In this document: in pieces, positions 1-7,527 of the stretch
Numbering within the stretch: position 1 is the stretch's first letter
Layout: every line of letters begins with the position of its first letter
NCBI GenBank assembly: GCA_016297585.1
Contig: JAEDGJ010000016.1
Location: forward strand, 1 to 24,281
DNA from: Clostridiaceae bacterium
GTDB lineage: Bacteria; Bacillota; Clostridia; Oscillospirales; QAMX01
Direction: 5' to 3'
DNA: 24,281 nt
The notes under the pieces: generated by a model
What the model was told of the DNA's origin: nothing
Databases searched by the model: none
The model's input: only the letters and a program-made list of their open reading frames with translations
Translations under genes and position numbers: made by a program

Positions 1-423
1 AATAATAGGATTCTCCAGCTCGAGCGTCGGATTATTGTCAAAATAGTTCCGTTTTACGGTCAGATACTTGTAAAAAGTTCGTAAAGAGGATACTTTTCGT
101 GACAGTGCGGCGGCCTCGTCCCCGTATTCCGTATCGGCGCTGCGGTGGTATTTCGGCCGTTCGCTTCCGGCGAAGGCCAGATAATCGTAGAGCTGCGTCA
201 GCGTAACGCTGCGGAGCAGCTCCACGCCGACGTCCGCCGTCGGGATCTCGTCGAACGGCAGGTCGTCCGGCACCAGATGCCGGGAGCGCTTGAGATACCG
301 GAAAAACGTCTGGAGATCGAGCGCGTATTCGGAAACCGTCCGCGGCGAGAGCTGACGGACGGTGCGCTCGTAATTCAAAAATTCGGTCAGAATGGCGGGA
401 GGATCGATGAAAGCAGCAGACAT
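1..423 (-). CDS. Tyrosine recombinase (XerC/XerD-like), N-terminal part, truncated by window edge
   Basis: 141 codons are open from an ATG at 423 to the left edge without a stop. The translation starts MSAAFIDPPAILTEFLNYER and contains the pattern of a SAM-like core-binding domain of phage-integrase/Xer proteins: an early 'LxxFLxYERTVRxLSPRTVSEYxxDLxxFFRYL' helix pair, and later 'LSRKVSSLRTFYKYL' followed by 'NPTLELENP', the usual end of this domain before the catalytic domain. The catalytic domain (R-K-H-R-Y) lies outside the window, so activity cannot be judged. A ribosome binding site AAGGTG sits about 8 nt before the ATG, and a good promoter lies upstream (482-510). The family cuts and rejoins DNA through a Tyr; Xer members resolve chromosome dimers, others integrate mobile elements. 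The unusual insert of about 25 residues (DDLPFDEIPTADVGVELL) is common in Clostridial Xer-like proteins. Whether it is the housekeeping Xer or an accessory integrase is open. Confidence 0.82.
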   Translation of the reverse strand, partial: MSAAFIDPPAILTEFLNYERTVRQLSPRTVSEYALDLQTFFRYLKRSRHLVPDDLPFDEIPTADVGVELLRSVTLTQLYDYLAFAGSERPKYHRSADTEYGDEAAALSRKVSSLRTFYKYLTVKRNYFDNNPTLELENPII

Positions 424-481
424 AGGCGGACACCTTATATACATAAAATGAAAACCCCGGGATCCGGAGCACCCAGCTTTG

Positions 482-510
482 AGTATACACCGGAATCCGG
501 GGATTTTCAA
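482..510 (-). promoter_or_regulatory. Sigma-A promoter for the recombinase gene
   Basis: On the minus strand TTGAAA (505-510) and TATACT (482-487) are separated by exactly 17 bp. Transcription would start near 475 and leave a leader of about 50 nt before the recombinase ATG. A GC-rich imperfect inverted repeat (CCCCGGGATCCGG against CCGGAATCCGGGG) overlaps the spacer and the start of the leader and could affect expression. Confidence 0.65.
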
Positions 511-535
511 GCCTTTTCCCGAAAAGTACTACTCC

Positions 536-567
536 CACTTATACAAAATCTTTATTTTGTATAAGTG
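536..567. repeat. Perfect 14-bp inverted repeat upstream of the recombinase
   Basis: CACTTATACAAAAT (536-549) and its exact reverse complement ATTTTGTATAAGTG (554-567) are separated by 4 bp (CTTT). It is AT-rich in a GC-rich region and has no T-run after it on either strand, so it is not an ordinary intrinsic terminator. It lies 25 bp upstream of the -35 of the recombinase promoter. The outer ACTT/AAGT ends and overall size (11-bp arms around a 6- to 8-bp centre) resemble a tyrosine-recombinase core site; an operator for a dimeric repressor is the alternative. Confidence 0.75.
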
Positions 568-580
568 AATATCCGGCCTC

Positions 581-607
581 GGGAGGCCCCTTTTTCATGG
601 GGCTCCC
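581..607 (-). other. GC-rich hairpin over the permease stop codon
   Basis: GGGAGGCCCC (581-590) can pair with GGGGCTCCC (599-607) with one bulge, forming a stem that encloses the TGA stop of the permease gene. On the minus strand no T-run follows, so it is a poor intrinsic terminator; it may be a processing or stability element. On the plus strand the neighbouring short stem GGCCT(575-579)/AGGCC(584-588) is followed by CCTTTTT, which could stop antisense transcription into the permease. Confidence 0.35.
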
Positions 608-1785
608 TCCCGAAGCGCGTCCATCGGCTCCAGCGCGGCGGCACGGCATGCCGGAACGAATCCGAACAGCACGCCGCAGGCCGCCGTCACGCCGAGCGCG
701 GCCAACAGCATGCCGGCGTGAATCGGAACGACGAATCCGAACAGCGCGGCAAATCCGAACAACACGGCGCAGGCCGCGGCGCCGCAGATTCCGCCGGCGG
801 CGCACAGCAGAACCGACTCGCACAGATAGCACGCCAGAATGTCCCGCTGCAGCGCGCCGACGGCCAGCAGGATCCCGATCTCCCGCCGCCGCAGTGCCTG
901 GACGCTGAGCATGTTGTTCATCACGCCGAAGCCAGCGACGACCAGGCTGACGGCGCCGACCGCCGCTAAAAAGACCGAAACGGCCTCCGCAATGCGCTCG
1001 ACGCGGTCGATATAGCCGCTGATGTTTTCGACCGCGTATTCGCCGTCCGTATGATGCGACGAATCGAGGTACGCAAGAATTGCCGCCGAGACCGACTCGG
1101 GCGTCTGCGTTTTGGCGCAGCGGACGGCGAACTGATGGATCACGCCGTCGAATCCCGGCGACGCCGTGTACGGCACATAGACGAAAAACGGCATATTTTC
1201 GCCTAAAAACGCCTCAAAACCGGTCATTTTGGAACGAGCGACGCCGCAGATCCGGTAGGTTTCCTCGCTGCTCCCGCTTTTTAGCAGCAGCGTTTTCCCG
1301 ACGATGTTCGCGCGTTTGTAGTAGCGCCGTGCCAGCGCCTCGTCGACGACGGCCACCTTCGCCGCCCGGCGGATGTCGCTCTCGTCCGGCATCCGGCCGT
1401 ACAGCAGCTCGATCTGCAGCGCGTCCGCGATGCCCTCGCCGACGCCGAGGATCGCCGCGTTCTCGTTGTCGCCGCGCAGCTCCGCCACCCCTACGCCGAC
1501 ATTGAGCACGGCGGCGGCGTCGATTCCCCCGACAGCTTCCTGCAGCTCTGCGCCGAGGCCGGAGGACACCCCCGGCAGATCGGATTCCTTCAGATAGACC
1601 ACCAGCCCGTCGATCCCCAGTCCGCGCAGCTCGCCGGAGATCCGCTCCGACGCATAGGCGCCGCAGGACGCGATCAGCACGACGCTGAACACGCCGATGG
1701 CCACCGAAAGGATGGTAAGCTGGCTCTGCCCCTTTGCGCGCAGCAGCTGCCGCAGCCCGGTGCGGAAAATATCGCCTGCCGTCAT
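595..1785 (-). CDS. MacB/FtsX-type ABC transporter permease
   Basis: 396 residues with the layout of the MacB family: a short cytoplasmic start, a first membrane helix at about 22-43 (QLTILSVAIGVFSVVLIAS), a large extracytoplasmic domain (about 45-270), then three C-terminal membrane helices, the first followed by the characteristic 'ALRRREIGILLAVGA' loop. Such permeases do not carry solutes through a channel; they pass mechanical work from a cytoplasmic ATPase to an outside domain and to an adaptor, for export of antibiotics, peptides or lipoproteins. The start codon overlaps the stop of the adaptor gene (ATGA, 1782-1785), so the two are translationally coupled. No gene for the LolD/MacB-type ATPase lies beside them, although the usual order is adaptor-ATPase-permease. 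Substrate unknown. Confidence 0.88.
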   Translation of the reverse strand: MTAGDIFRTGLRQLLRAKGQSQLTILSVAIGVFSVVLIASCGAYASERISGELRGLGIDGLVVYLKESDLPGVSSGLGAELQEAVGGIDAAAVLNVGVGVAELRGDNENAAILGVGEGIADALQIELLYGRMPDESDIRRAAKVAVVDEALARRYYKRANIVGKTLLLKSGSSEETYRICGVARSKMTGFEAFLGENMPFFVYVPYTASPGFDGVIHQFAVRCAKTQTPESVSAAILAYLDSSHHTDGEYAVENISGYIDRVERIAEAVSVFLAAVGAVSLVVAGFGVMNNMLSVQALRRREIGILLAVGALQRDILACYLCESVLLCAAGGICGAAACAVLFGFAALFGFVVPIHAGMLLAALGVTAACGVLFGFVPACRAAALEPMDALREGAP

Positions 1786-2786
1786 TCTGCGGTCTTCTCC
1801 TCCCGGATACGCGCGTTTTCGCGGATCCCCTCCGGATTCAGGATCACGCGCTCCCCCGCCCGGCAGCCCTCCGCGAGCTCGACGGCGTCGTCCAGCTCGT
1901 AGCCGGTGCGCACATTGCGCCGCACCGCGCAGCCGTTTTCCGCTACCAGCACATATTCCGTATTGGTCTCGTCCTGCATCACCGCTTCATACGGTACGAG
2001 CAGCGCATTTTCCTTCCAGTCCGTCCGGATTTCGATCTGGGCGTTATAGCCCGCGCGCAGCGCTTCGTCCGGCTCGTCGATGGAGACGAGCACATCGACC
2101 ACGGTGTCCCCCGCTCCCGTCAGACTGGTGCTCTGATAGGCAAACGCCATGATCTTCTCCACCGTTCCGCTGTAAGAACGGTCGCGGAAGGCGTCTCCCG
2201 TGATCGTACAGGGCATCCCCACGGCAAGATCCTGTACATATGCCTCCGGAATGGCCGCGCAGATCCGCAGCGACGCGGGGTCGGCGATGGTGACGAGCGC
2301 GCTTTCCGCCGCGGCGACGCCGTTTCCGGAGACCTTGGTCACAATCCCCTCTGCCGGACTGTACAGCGTCTGGCGGCCGTCGTCCTCCAAGGCCGCGATG
2401 CACGGCTCGGCGCTGGCCTTTTCCGACGGAGAGCTGCCGACAAAGCTTGAAAAGACGGACAGAATCTCCCCCTGCACGTCAAAGCCGCCGCCGAGCTCCA
2501 GCCCCTCCTCCGGCTCCAGCGTCATCAGCGCGTCTCCGCAGGCGACGATGTCCCCTTCCTCAACGCCGGAGCCGATGACCCGTGCCGTCCGGTCCACGCC
2601 GACGGCGTATTCGACGCCGTACTCCAGCTTTCCCCTGCAAAGCACATGATTGGACACGGTATTCGGCACGAGCGTCAGGGTTTTCACCGCTGCCGTGTTT
2701 TCCCGCAGGTTTCCCGCGATGCCGAAGCCTGCGCACGCCAGCACCGTCGCGCCGACGCAGCAGGCCATACCGATCTTGCCACGCAT
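1782..2786 (-). CDS. HlyD/MacA-like efflux adaptor subunit (membrane fusion protein)
   Basis: 334 residues. One N-terminal membrane helix (about 6-25) anchors it, the rest being outside the cytoplasm. The visible domain order fits MacA/YknX-like adaptors of Gram-positives: a first half of a lipoyl-like hairpin domain ('GVEEGDIVACGDALMTLEP', about 75-93), a short insert in place of the long coiled coil, the second lipoyl half ('LYSPAEGIVTKVSGNGVAAAESALVTIADPA'), a beta-barrel ('GMPCTITGDAFRDRSYSGTVEKI') and a membrane-proximal domain ending in 'LNPEGIRENARI'. The ATG has GGGAGGG 8 nt upstream. It works with the downstream permease, with which it overlaps by 4 bp. A weak promoter candidate (GTGTAA-17-CATACT) precedes it after the terminator at 2884-2926, so the pair probably forms its own operon. 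Confidence 0.82.
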   Translation of the reverse strand: MRGKIGMACCVGATVLACAGFGIAGNLRENTAAVKTLTLVPNTVSNHVLCRGKLEYGVEYAVGVDRTARVIGSGVEEGDIVACGDALMTLEPEEGLELGGGFDVQGEILSVFSSFVGSSPSEKASAEPCIAALEDDGRQTLYSPAEGIVTKVSGNGVAAAESALVTIADPASLRICAAIPEAYVQDLAVGMPCTITGDAFRDRSYSGTVEKIMAFAYQSTSLTGAGDTVVDVLVSIDEPDEALRAGYNAQIEIRTDWKENALLVPYEAVMQDETNTEYVLVAENGCAVRRNVRTGYELDDAVELAEGCRAGERVILNPEGIRENARIREEKTAE

Positions 2787-2883
2787 AGCATTCCCTCCCG
2801 ATTGACTCTTTGGTGACAGTATGCCCCATCGGGCGGGAAATTACACCCATCCGGGCCTCGTTTTCCCAAAAGAACGGCAGGCT

Positions 2884-2926
2884 GCAAAAAACGGGCTGCG
2901 GAGGAAAAAGGATCCTCCGCAGCCCG
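2884..2926 (-). terminator. Intrinsic terminator after the P-loop gene
   Basis: Minus strand: CGGGCTGCGGAGGA pairs perfectly with TCCTCCGCAGCCCG (arms at 2913-2926 and 2892-2905), followed directly by a run of T (2885-2890 as A on plus). It lies 29 nt after the stop of the P-loop gene and separates the pgi unit from the efflux pair. Confidence 0.9.
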
Positions 2927-2954
2927 CTGCGACAAAACCGGATTCGGGGAGGCG

Positions 2955-3374
2955 TCAGGCCGGGAAATAGGCCTTCATGCCTTCGGTGGCGTGCATCGTG
3001 TCGTCGCTGATCATGATTACGACCTCGAAGCCGCTCTTTTCGGAGAACGCGTTGAGCTTGTTTAAGAAATCCGTCGCGGCATCGGCGTCGTCGCAGCCGG
3101 AAACCTTGTACAGGCTGTCGATGAAGATGTGCGAAACGTCGAAATTGTGCGCGTAGACGCCGCAGATGAACGCAAACAGCGCGTCAAAGCCGTGGGCAAT
3201 GGGATAGTCGCCGATGTCGATCAGGCGCACGGAGTAGCTTAAGTCATAGGTCAGCTTGCGGCCGCCTTCGATGCAGACGACGCAGTTTTTCTCGTCTTTT
3301 GCCGCCTCGTTGACCATCTCGATGATGTGCTTCGTTTTACCGGTACCCTTTTTGCCCATGATAACGTGAACCAT
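2955..3374 (-). CDS. Small P-loop NTPase of unknown function
   Basis: 139 residues starting MVHVIMGKKGTGKT. A Walker A motif GKKGTGKT covers residues 7-14 and a Walker B-like stretch SHIFID ends in Asp86, so it should bind a nucleotide. No further domain is seen, and no DNA-binding or membrane segment. I chose the ATG at 3374: GGAGG lies 10 nt before it, whereas the TTG three codons upstream would sit only 1 nt after the same GGAGG. It follows pgi by 57 nt on the same strand with no terminator between, so both are probably co-transcribed. I do not recognise a defined family; a RecA/ATPase-like sensor or a thymidine-kinase-like fold are possible but unsupported. Confidence 0.72.
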   Translation of the reverse strand: MVHVIMGKKGTGKTKHIIEMVNEAAKDEKNCVVCIEGGRKLTYDLSYSVRLIDIGDYPIAHGFDALFAFICGVYAHNFDVSHIFIDSLYKVSGCDDADAATDFLNKLNAFSEKSGFEVVIMISDDTMHATEGMKAYFPA

Positions 3375-3431
3375 TGGAATCAAACCTCCAGTTTGTATTT
3401 ATTATTTGTTTTTTTCGAACTTATGGACCCC

Positions 3432-4760
3432 TTACAGCCGCGCCGCAAGCTCGCGGGCACGGTCTTCGTAACCGGGCTTGCCTAAGAGCGCGAACATGTT
3501 CTTCTTGTAGGCTTCGACGCCGGGCTGGTCGAACGGATTCACGCCCAGCACATAGCCGGACAGGCCGCAGGCGTATTCGAAGAAGTAGATCATCTCGCCC
3601 AGCGCCTTCTCGGTCTTTTCCTCAAGGTTGACAACCATATTCGGCACGCCGCCGTCCACATGCGCGAGGATCGTGCCGCGGAAGGCCTGCTCGTTGACCT
3701 CCAGCAGATCCTTACCGGACAGGAAGTTTAAGCCGTCCAGATTCTGCGCGTCGTCCGGCACCCGCAGGCGGGTATTCGAGCGGCCGATGTGGACGACCGT
3801 CTCCATCAGGCAGCGCGCGCCGTCCTGGATGTACTGTCCCATCGAGTGCAGATCGGCGGTCAGATCGACGGATGCCGGGAAGATGCCGGTGCCGTCCTTG
3901 CCCTCGCTCTCGCCGTAGAGCTGCTTCCACCACTCCGCCATGAAGCGGAACGCCGGATCGTAGCACGCGAGCAGCTCGATGCGCTTGCCCTTGGCAAGAA
4001 GCGCATTCCGGCAGGCGGCATACGCCCACGCGGGGTTATCGAGGCCCTTTTCTTTGAAGGCTTCCATCGCGCCGTGCGCGCCGTCCATCAGCGCGTCGAC
4101 GTCGATGCCGGCCACGGCAATCGGCAGCAGGCCGACCGCCGTCAGGACGGAGTAGCGGCCGCCGATGTTGTCCGGGATGACGAAGCTCTCGTAGCCCTCG
4201 GCCGTCGCGAGCGTCTTTAAGGCGCCGCGGGCCTTGTCGGTCGTGGCGTAGATGCGGGAGGCCGCGCCCTTTTCGCCGTAGCGCTTCACGAGAAGCTCGC
4301 GGAAAACGCGGAACAGGACGGCGGGCTCGGTCGTCGTGCCGGATTTGGAGATGACGTTGACGGAGAAATCGCGGTCGCCGATGAGGGTGATGATCTCGTT
4401 GGCGGCGTCGGCGTTGAGGTTATTGCCGGCAAAGTAGATTTCCGGCGTATCTTTGGGCAGAAGGTTATACTGCGGGGAGCGCAGGAACTCGATAACGGCG
4501 CGTGCGCCGAGGTAGGAGCCGCCGATGCCGATGACGACCAGGACTTTGGAATCGGACTGGATCTTCTTCGCGGCAGCCTTGATGCGGGTCAGCTCTTCGC
4601 GGTCATACTGTTCCGGCAGCGTCAGCCAGCCTAAAAAGTCCGAACCTTTTCCGCTTCCTTCGCGGAGTTTGCGGTCTGCATCCTCAAGCTTCGGCAGATA
4701 GGACGCGAGTTCCTCGTCGGATACGAAGCTTTTGGCATTGGATAGATTGATTGTGAGCAC
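3432..4760 (-). CDS. pgi: Glucose-6-phosphate isomerase
   Basis: Interconverts glucose-6-phosphate and fructose-6-phosphate in glycolysis and gluconeogenesis, in the cytoplasm. The 442-residue protein has the short Firmicutes length. Visible motifs: GIGGSYLGA (78-86) and SKSGTTTEP (138-146) of the sugar-phosphate-binding SIS fold; signature 1 DNIGGRYSVLTAVG (197-210); the catalytic Glu in YGESEGK (Glu284); His305 in DLHSMGQYIQDG; and signature 2 'GVNPFDQPGVEAYKK' near the C-terminus with the catalytic Lys. The start is GTG at 4758-4760 with GAGGAG 8 nt upstream; the MLTINLSN start fits the family. It sits 76 nt downstream of the dacF-like gene, with only a weak terminator-like hairpin between them, and 57 nt upstream of the P-loop gene. 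Confidence 0.97.
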   Translation of the reverse strand: MLTINLSNAKSFVSDEELASYLPKLEDADRKLREGSGKGSDFLGWLTLPEQYDREELTRIKAAAKKIQSDSKVLVVIGIGGSYLGARAVIEFLRSPQYNLLPKDTPEIYFAGNNLNADAANEIITLIGDRDFSVNVISKSGTTTEPAVLFRVFRELLVKRYGEKGAASRIYATTDKARGALKTLATAEGYESFVIPDNIGGRYSVLTAVGLLPIAVAGIDVDALMDGAHGAMEAFKEKGLDNPAWAYAACRNALLAKGKRIELLACYDPAFRFMAEWWKQLYGESEGKDGTGIFPASVDLTADLHSMGQYIQDGARCLMETVVHIGRSNTRLRVPDDAQNLDGLNFLSGKDLLEVNEQAFRGTILAHVDGGVPNMVVNLEEKTEKALGEMIYFFEYACGLSGYVLGVNPFDQPGVEAYKKNMFALLGKPGYEDRARELAARL

Positions 4761-4775
4761 GGGTACTACTCCTCT

Positions 4776-4820
4776 AAAAAAATGTTATGTATGGGGCGGA
4801 ATACGGAATGCATCCCGCCC
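4776..4820 (-). terminator. Weak terminator-like hairpin between carboxypeptidase and pgi
   Basis: GGGCGG (4794-4799) and CCGCCC (4815-4820) form a 6-bp stem on the minus strand, but the T-run (A at 4776-4782 on plus) starts about 11 nt later, and pgi's ribosome binding site follows directly. It may give partial termination; read-through into pgi is likely. Confidence 0.3.
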
Positions 4821-4836
4821 GGGATACCTTTTTTGA

Positions 4837-5967
4837 TTATTCGCGTCCGCAGAGCGAGGACGCGAGATCACGGAAGATGGTGCCGAACGCTTTCCGCTCG
4901 ACCGCAGCCGCCGCGACGATCGGGATGCGCGCCTGCTCCTCGCCGTCCAGCGTGACGACGTACGAGCCGACGATCTGCCCCTCCTCCACCGGCGCCGTCA
5001 GCGATTCCGCCAGCGTCACGGTGCGCTCCATGCGCCCTGCACTCCCCTTTTCGGCGACGAACGCGCCGTCGGAGGCAAGCCGCGTCTCCACGGTATCGCA
5101 TACGCCGAGCTTGACGGGGACCGGCGCGGTCGCGCTTTTTTCCTCCGGTGTGACGAGCGTGTAGTTTGCAAAGCCGAAGTTCAGCAGCGCCGAGGCGTCG
5201 GCGTTGCGCTTCGGGGAGGTTTCCGCCTTCATGATGACGGAAATTAACTCCATGCCGTCGCGCATGGCCGTCGCGCTGACGCAAGAGCCCGCCGAGGACG
5301 TAAAGCCGGTTTTCAGACCGGTCGCGCCGTCGTAAAAACGGATGAGCTTGTTGGTGTTGGAGAGTCCGAACTCGCCGTTGCGCACCGTATCCATCCAGAT
5401 CGACGTATAGGCGCGGATGGCGTCGTGCCGCAGGAGCTCCCGCGACATCAGCGCGATGTCGTACGCGGTGGTGACGTGCCCGTCCGCGTCGAGTCCGGTG
5501 CAGTTTTCAAAATGCGTGTCCGCCATGCCGAGCTCCTCCGCGCGCCGGTTCATGCGCTCGACGAAGCCCTCCTCGCTGCCGGCGATGTGTTCGCCGATGG
5601 CGACGCAGGCGTCGTTGGCGGAGGACACCGCGACGGATTTTAACAGGTCGTCGAGCGTCATCTGCTCGCCCGGCTCGAGGAAAATCTGGGAACCGCCCAT
5701 GCTCGCGGCGTGTTCGGAGGCGGTGATCACCGTTTCCGGCGTGACCAGCCCCTCGTCCATCGCCTCCATCGTCAGAAGAAGCGACATGATCTTCGTCACG
5801 CTCGCGGGATGGAGCTTTTCATGCGCGTTTTTTTCGTACAGGATCCGCCCGCCCGCGGCGTCCATCAGGACGGCGGACGGCGCGGCGATCTCCGGCGGAG
5901 CGGGTACCGCCATGGCCGCCGGCACAAGGCACAGTGTAATGCAGAATAAGGCAATCAGCCGTTTCAT
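4837..5967 (-). CDS. D-alanyl-D-alanine carboxypeptidase (DacF/PBP5 family)
   Basis: 376 residues, secreted. A signal peptide covers residues 1-20 with likely cleavage after AMA. All three peptidase S11 motifs are intact: S-V-T-K (Ser56 nucleophile, Lys59), S-A-N (116-118) and K-T-G (219-221). It removes the terminal D-Ala from peptidoglycan stem peptides and so limits cross-linking. After the transpeptidase-like domain comes a beta-rich C-terminal PBP5-type domain (about 275-350), ending in a short amphipathic segment (FGTIFRDLASSL) that could tether it to the membrane. The ATG has AGGGGG 9 nt upstream. It is transcribed away from mtaB across a gap of 200 bp; no convincing promoter was found for it. 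DacF, DacA or DacB naming cannot be decided from sequence alone. Confidence 0.95.
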   Translation of the reverse strand: MKRLIALFCITLCLVPAAMAVPAPPEIAAPSAVLMDAAGGRILYEKNAHEKLHPASVTKIMSLLLTMEAMDEGLVTPETVITASEHAASMGGSQIFLEPGEQMTLDDLLKSVAVSSANDACVAIGEHIAGSEEGFVERMNRRAEELGMADTHFENCTGLDADGHVTTAYDIALMSRELLRHDAIRAYTSIWMDTVRNGEFGLSNTNKLIRFYDGATGLKTGFTSSAGSCVSATAMRDGMELISVIMKAETSPKRNADASALLNFGFANYTLVTPEEKSATAPVPVKLGVCDTVETRLASDGAFVAEKGSAGRMERTVTLAESLTAPVEEGQIVGSYVVTLDGEEQARIPIVAAAAVERKAFGTIFRDLASSLCGRE

Positions 5968-6051
5968 ACGATCAATCCCCCTGAAAGATTCGGGATTAGT
6001 ATGGGACGGGCGGACCGCTTCCTATACCGCGTAAAATCTTGAAAATCAGCC

Positions 6052-6080
6052 TTGTATTTTCATCGCATCTTTATTATAAT
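6052..6080 (+). promoter_or_regulatory. Sigma-A promoter for mtaB
   Basis: TTGTAT (6052-6057) and a perfect TATAAT (6075-6080) with a 17-bp spacer. Start of transcription expected near 6087, giving a leader of about 80 nt before the ATG at 6168. The site also argues against any start codon upstream of it. Confidence 0.75.
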
Positions 6081-6167
6081 AGATTTGCGGTGTATTTACA
6101 AGAGACAATCCGTAAAGTTTTCAAAAATCACGGCAAGTATTTTATCGAAAAAAGGAAAATCACGCGC

Positions 6168-7448
6168 ATGAAGTTCTCTTTTTTAACGCTCGGCTGCAAG
6201 GCAAACCAGTTTGACACCCAGGCGATGGAAGCCATCGTCCAAAAACGCGGGCATACGCTCTGCGCCTCAGCGCCGGATGTGCTGGTTGTCAACACCTGTA
6301 CCGTCACCGGAGAGGCCGACCGGAAATGCCGGCAGGCCATCCGCCGGGCGCGGCGCGAGAATCCCGGCGTGCTGCTCGCCGTCTGCGGCTGCATGGCGCA
6401 GACCGATCCGGACGCCGCGCGCGCGCTCGGCGCGGACGTCATCGGCGGCTCCGGCGACCGGCAGGGGTTCCTCGACGCCATCGAGAAAAAGTTTGCGGGA
6501 CAGGACGGCTACGAGACCCCCCGTCATCTGTACGGAGAGACGTTTGAATTTCTGCCGGGCGGCGAGCTGGACGGACGGACGCGCGCGCTGCTGAAGGTGC
6601 AGGACGGCTGCGACAACTACTGCACCTACTGCATCATCCCCTATGCGCGCGGCCATGTGCGGTCGATGCCGCTGGAGGCCGCGGCAGCCGAGGTGCGGCG
6701 GCTGCGGGACGAGGGATTCCGCGAATGCGTGATCACGGGCATCGAGATCTCGTCTTACGGACGCGATCTGCCGGGAAGCCCGGATCTCGTGACGCTGACC
6801 GACGCGCTGTGCCGCGCCGCGGGGTCGATGCGCATCCATCTCGGGTCTCTCGAGCCGCGCACCGTCGACGAGCGCTTCTGCGAGACGCTGCGGGGACATG
6901 AAAACCTCTGTCCGCATTTCCATCTGTCCCTCCAGAGCGGCTGCGACGCCACGCTCGCCCGGATGAAGCGCCGGTATACGACGGCGGAGTTTCTGCATTC
7001 TGCGGCGCTTTTGCGGGAGGCGTTTCCGAACTGCCTGCTGTCCACCGATCTGATCACCGGCTTTCCCGGCGAGACGGAGGAGGAGTTTGCCGAAACGCTT
7101 GCCTTCCTCGAGCGGGTGTCCTTCGGCGCGGCGCATATTTTCCCCTATTCCGAGCGCCGCGGAACCCCCGCCGCCGCGATGCCGCAGCTGGAGAAATCCG
7201 TCCGCGAGGCGCGGGCCCGGGAAGCGATCGCGGTGACGGACCGTACGCGGGCGCGTTTTCTCGAGGCGCAGGTCGGACGCACGCTGTCCGTGCTGTTTGA
7301 GACGGAGGAAAACGGCGTGTGGCACGGCCATGCGCGCAACTATACGGAGGTCCGCGTGGTCTGCGGGGAAAATCTGCATAACCGCGAATGCGCGGTGCGC
7401 ATTCTCCGGGCGGAGTCCGGCTTTGTTTCCGGAACGCCCGAGCTGTGA
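6168..7448 (+). CDS. mtaB: tRNA t6A37 methylthiotransferase MtaB
   Basis: Radical-SAM enzyme that puts a methylthio group on C2 of N6-threonylcarbamoyl-adenosine 37 in tRNAs reading ANN codons. 426 residues from the ATG at 6168 (AGGA upstream; starts MKFSFLTLGCKANQFDTQ as is typical). The N-terminal cluster-binding domain has Cys10 (LGCKANQ), Cys44 (VNTCTVT) and Cys75 (CGCMAQ); the radical-SAM motif CxxxCxxC is at Cys148, Cys152 and Cys155 (DGCDNYCTYCIIPYARG). The TRAM-like RNA-binding end ('VGRTLSVLFETEENGVWHGHARNYTEV') is present. LGCKxNQ and the YCIIPYARG pattern separate MtaB from MiaB (LGCQMNxxDS) and RimO. The reading frame is open upstream, but that part precedes or overlaps the promoter and is not used. 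Confidence 0.95.
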   Translation: MKFSFLTLGCKANQFDTQAMEAIVQKRGHTLCASAPDVLVVNTCTVTGEADRKCRQAIRRARRENPGVLLAVCGCMAQTDPDAARALGADVIGGSGDRQGFLDAIEKKFAGQDGYETPRHLYGETFEFLPGGELDGRTRALLKVQDGCDNYCTYCIIPYARGHVRSMPLEAAAAEVRRLRDEGFRECVITGIEISSYGRDLPGSPDLVTLTDALCRAAGSMRIHLGSLEPRTVDERFCETLRGHENLCPHFHLSLQSGCDATLARMKRRYTTAEFLHSAALLREAFPNCLLSTDLITGFPGETEEEFAETLAFLERVSFGAAHIFPYSERRGTPAAAMPQLEKSVREARAREAIAVTDRTRARFLEAQVGRTLSVLFETEENGVWHGHARNYTEVRVVCGENLHNRECAVRILRAESGFVSGTPEL

Positions 7449-7460
7449 CCGGCGCGGGAC

Positions 7461-7489
7461 TTGACTTGCCGGCGCGTTTTGGCTATAAT
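7461..7489 (+). promoter_or_regulatory. Strong sigma-A promoter for GNAT-alcohol dehydrogenase operon
   Basis: TTGACT (7461-7466), 17-bp spacer, perfect TATAAT (7484-7489). Starts 12 bp after the mtaB stop. Transcription would start near 7496, too close to the ATG at 7510 to include a ribosome binding site for it, which favours a start at 7528 or 7534. Confidence 0.85.
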
Positions 7490-7527
7490 ACAGGAAAACG
7501 CGCATCGTAATGTATGAAGGGACGACT

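Noticed and set aside
38..538. Minus-strand frame over the recombinase region
   Set aside because: The recombinase frame (1-423) has family-like sequence, a ribosome binding site and a promoter; this frame has neither and is Arg-rich shadow sequence.
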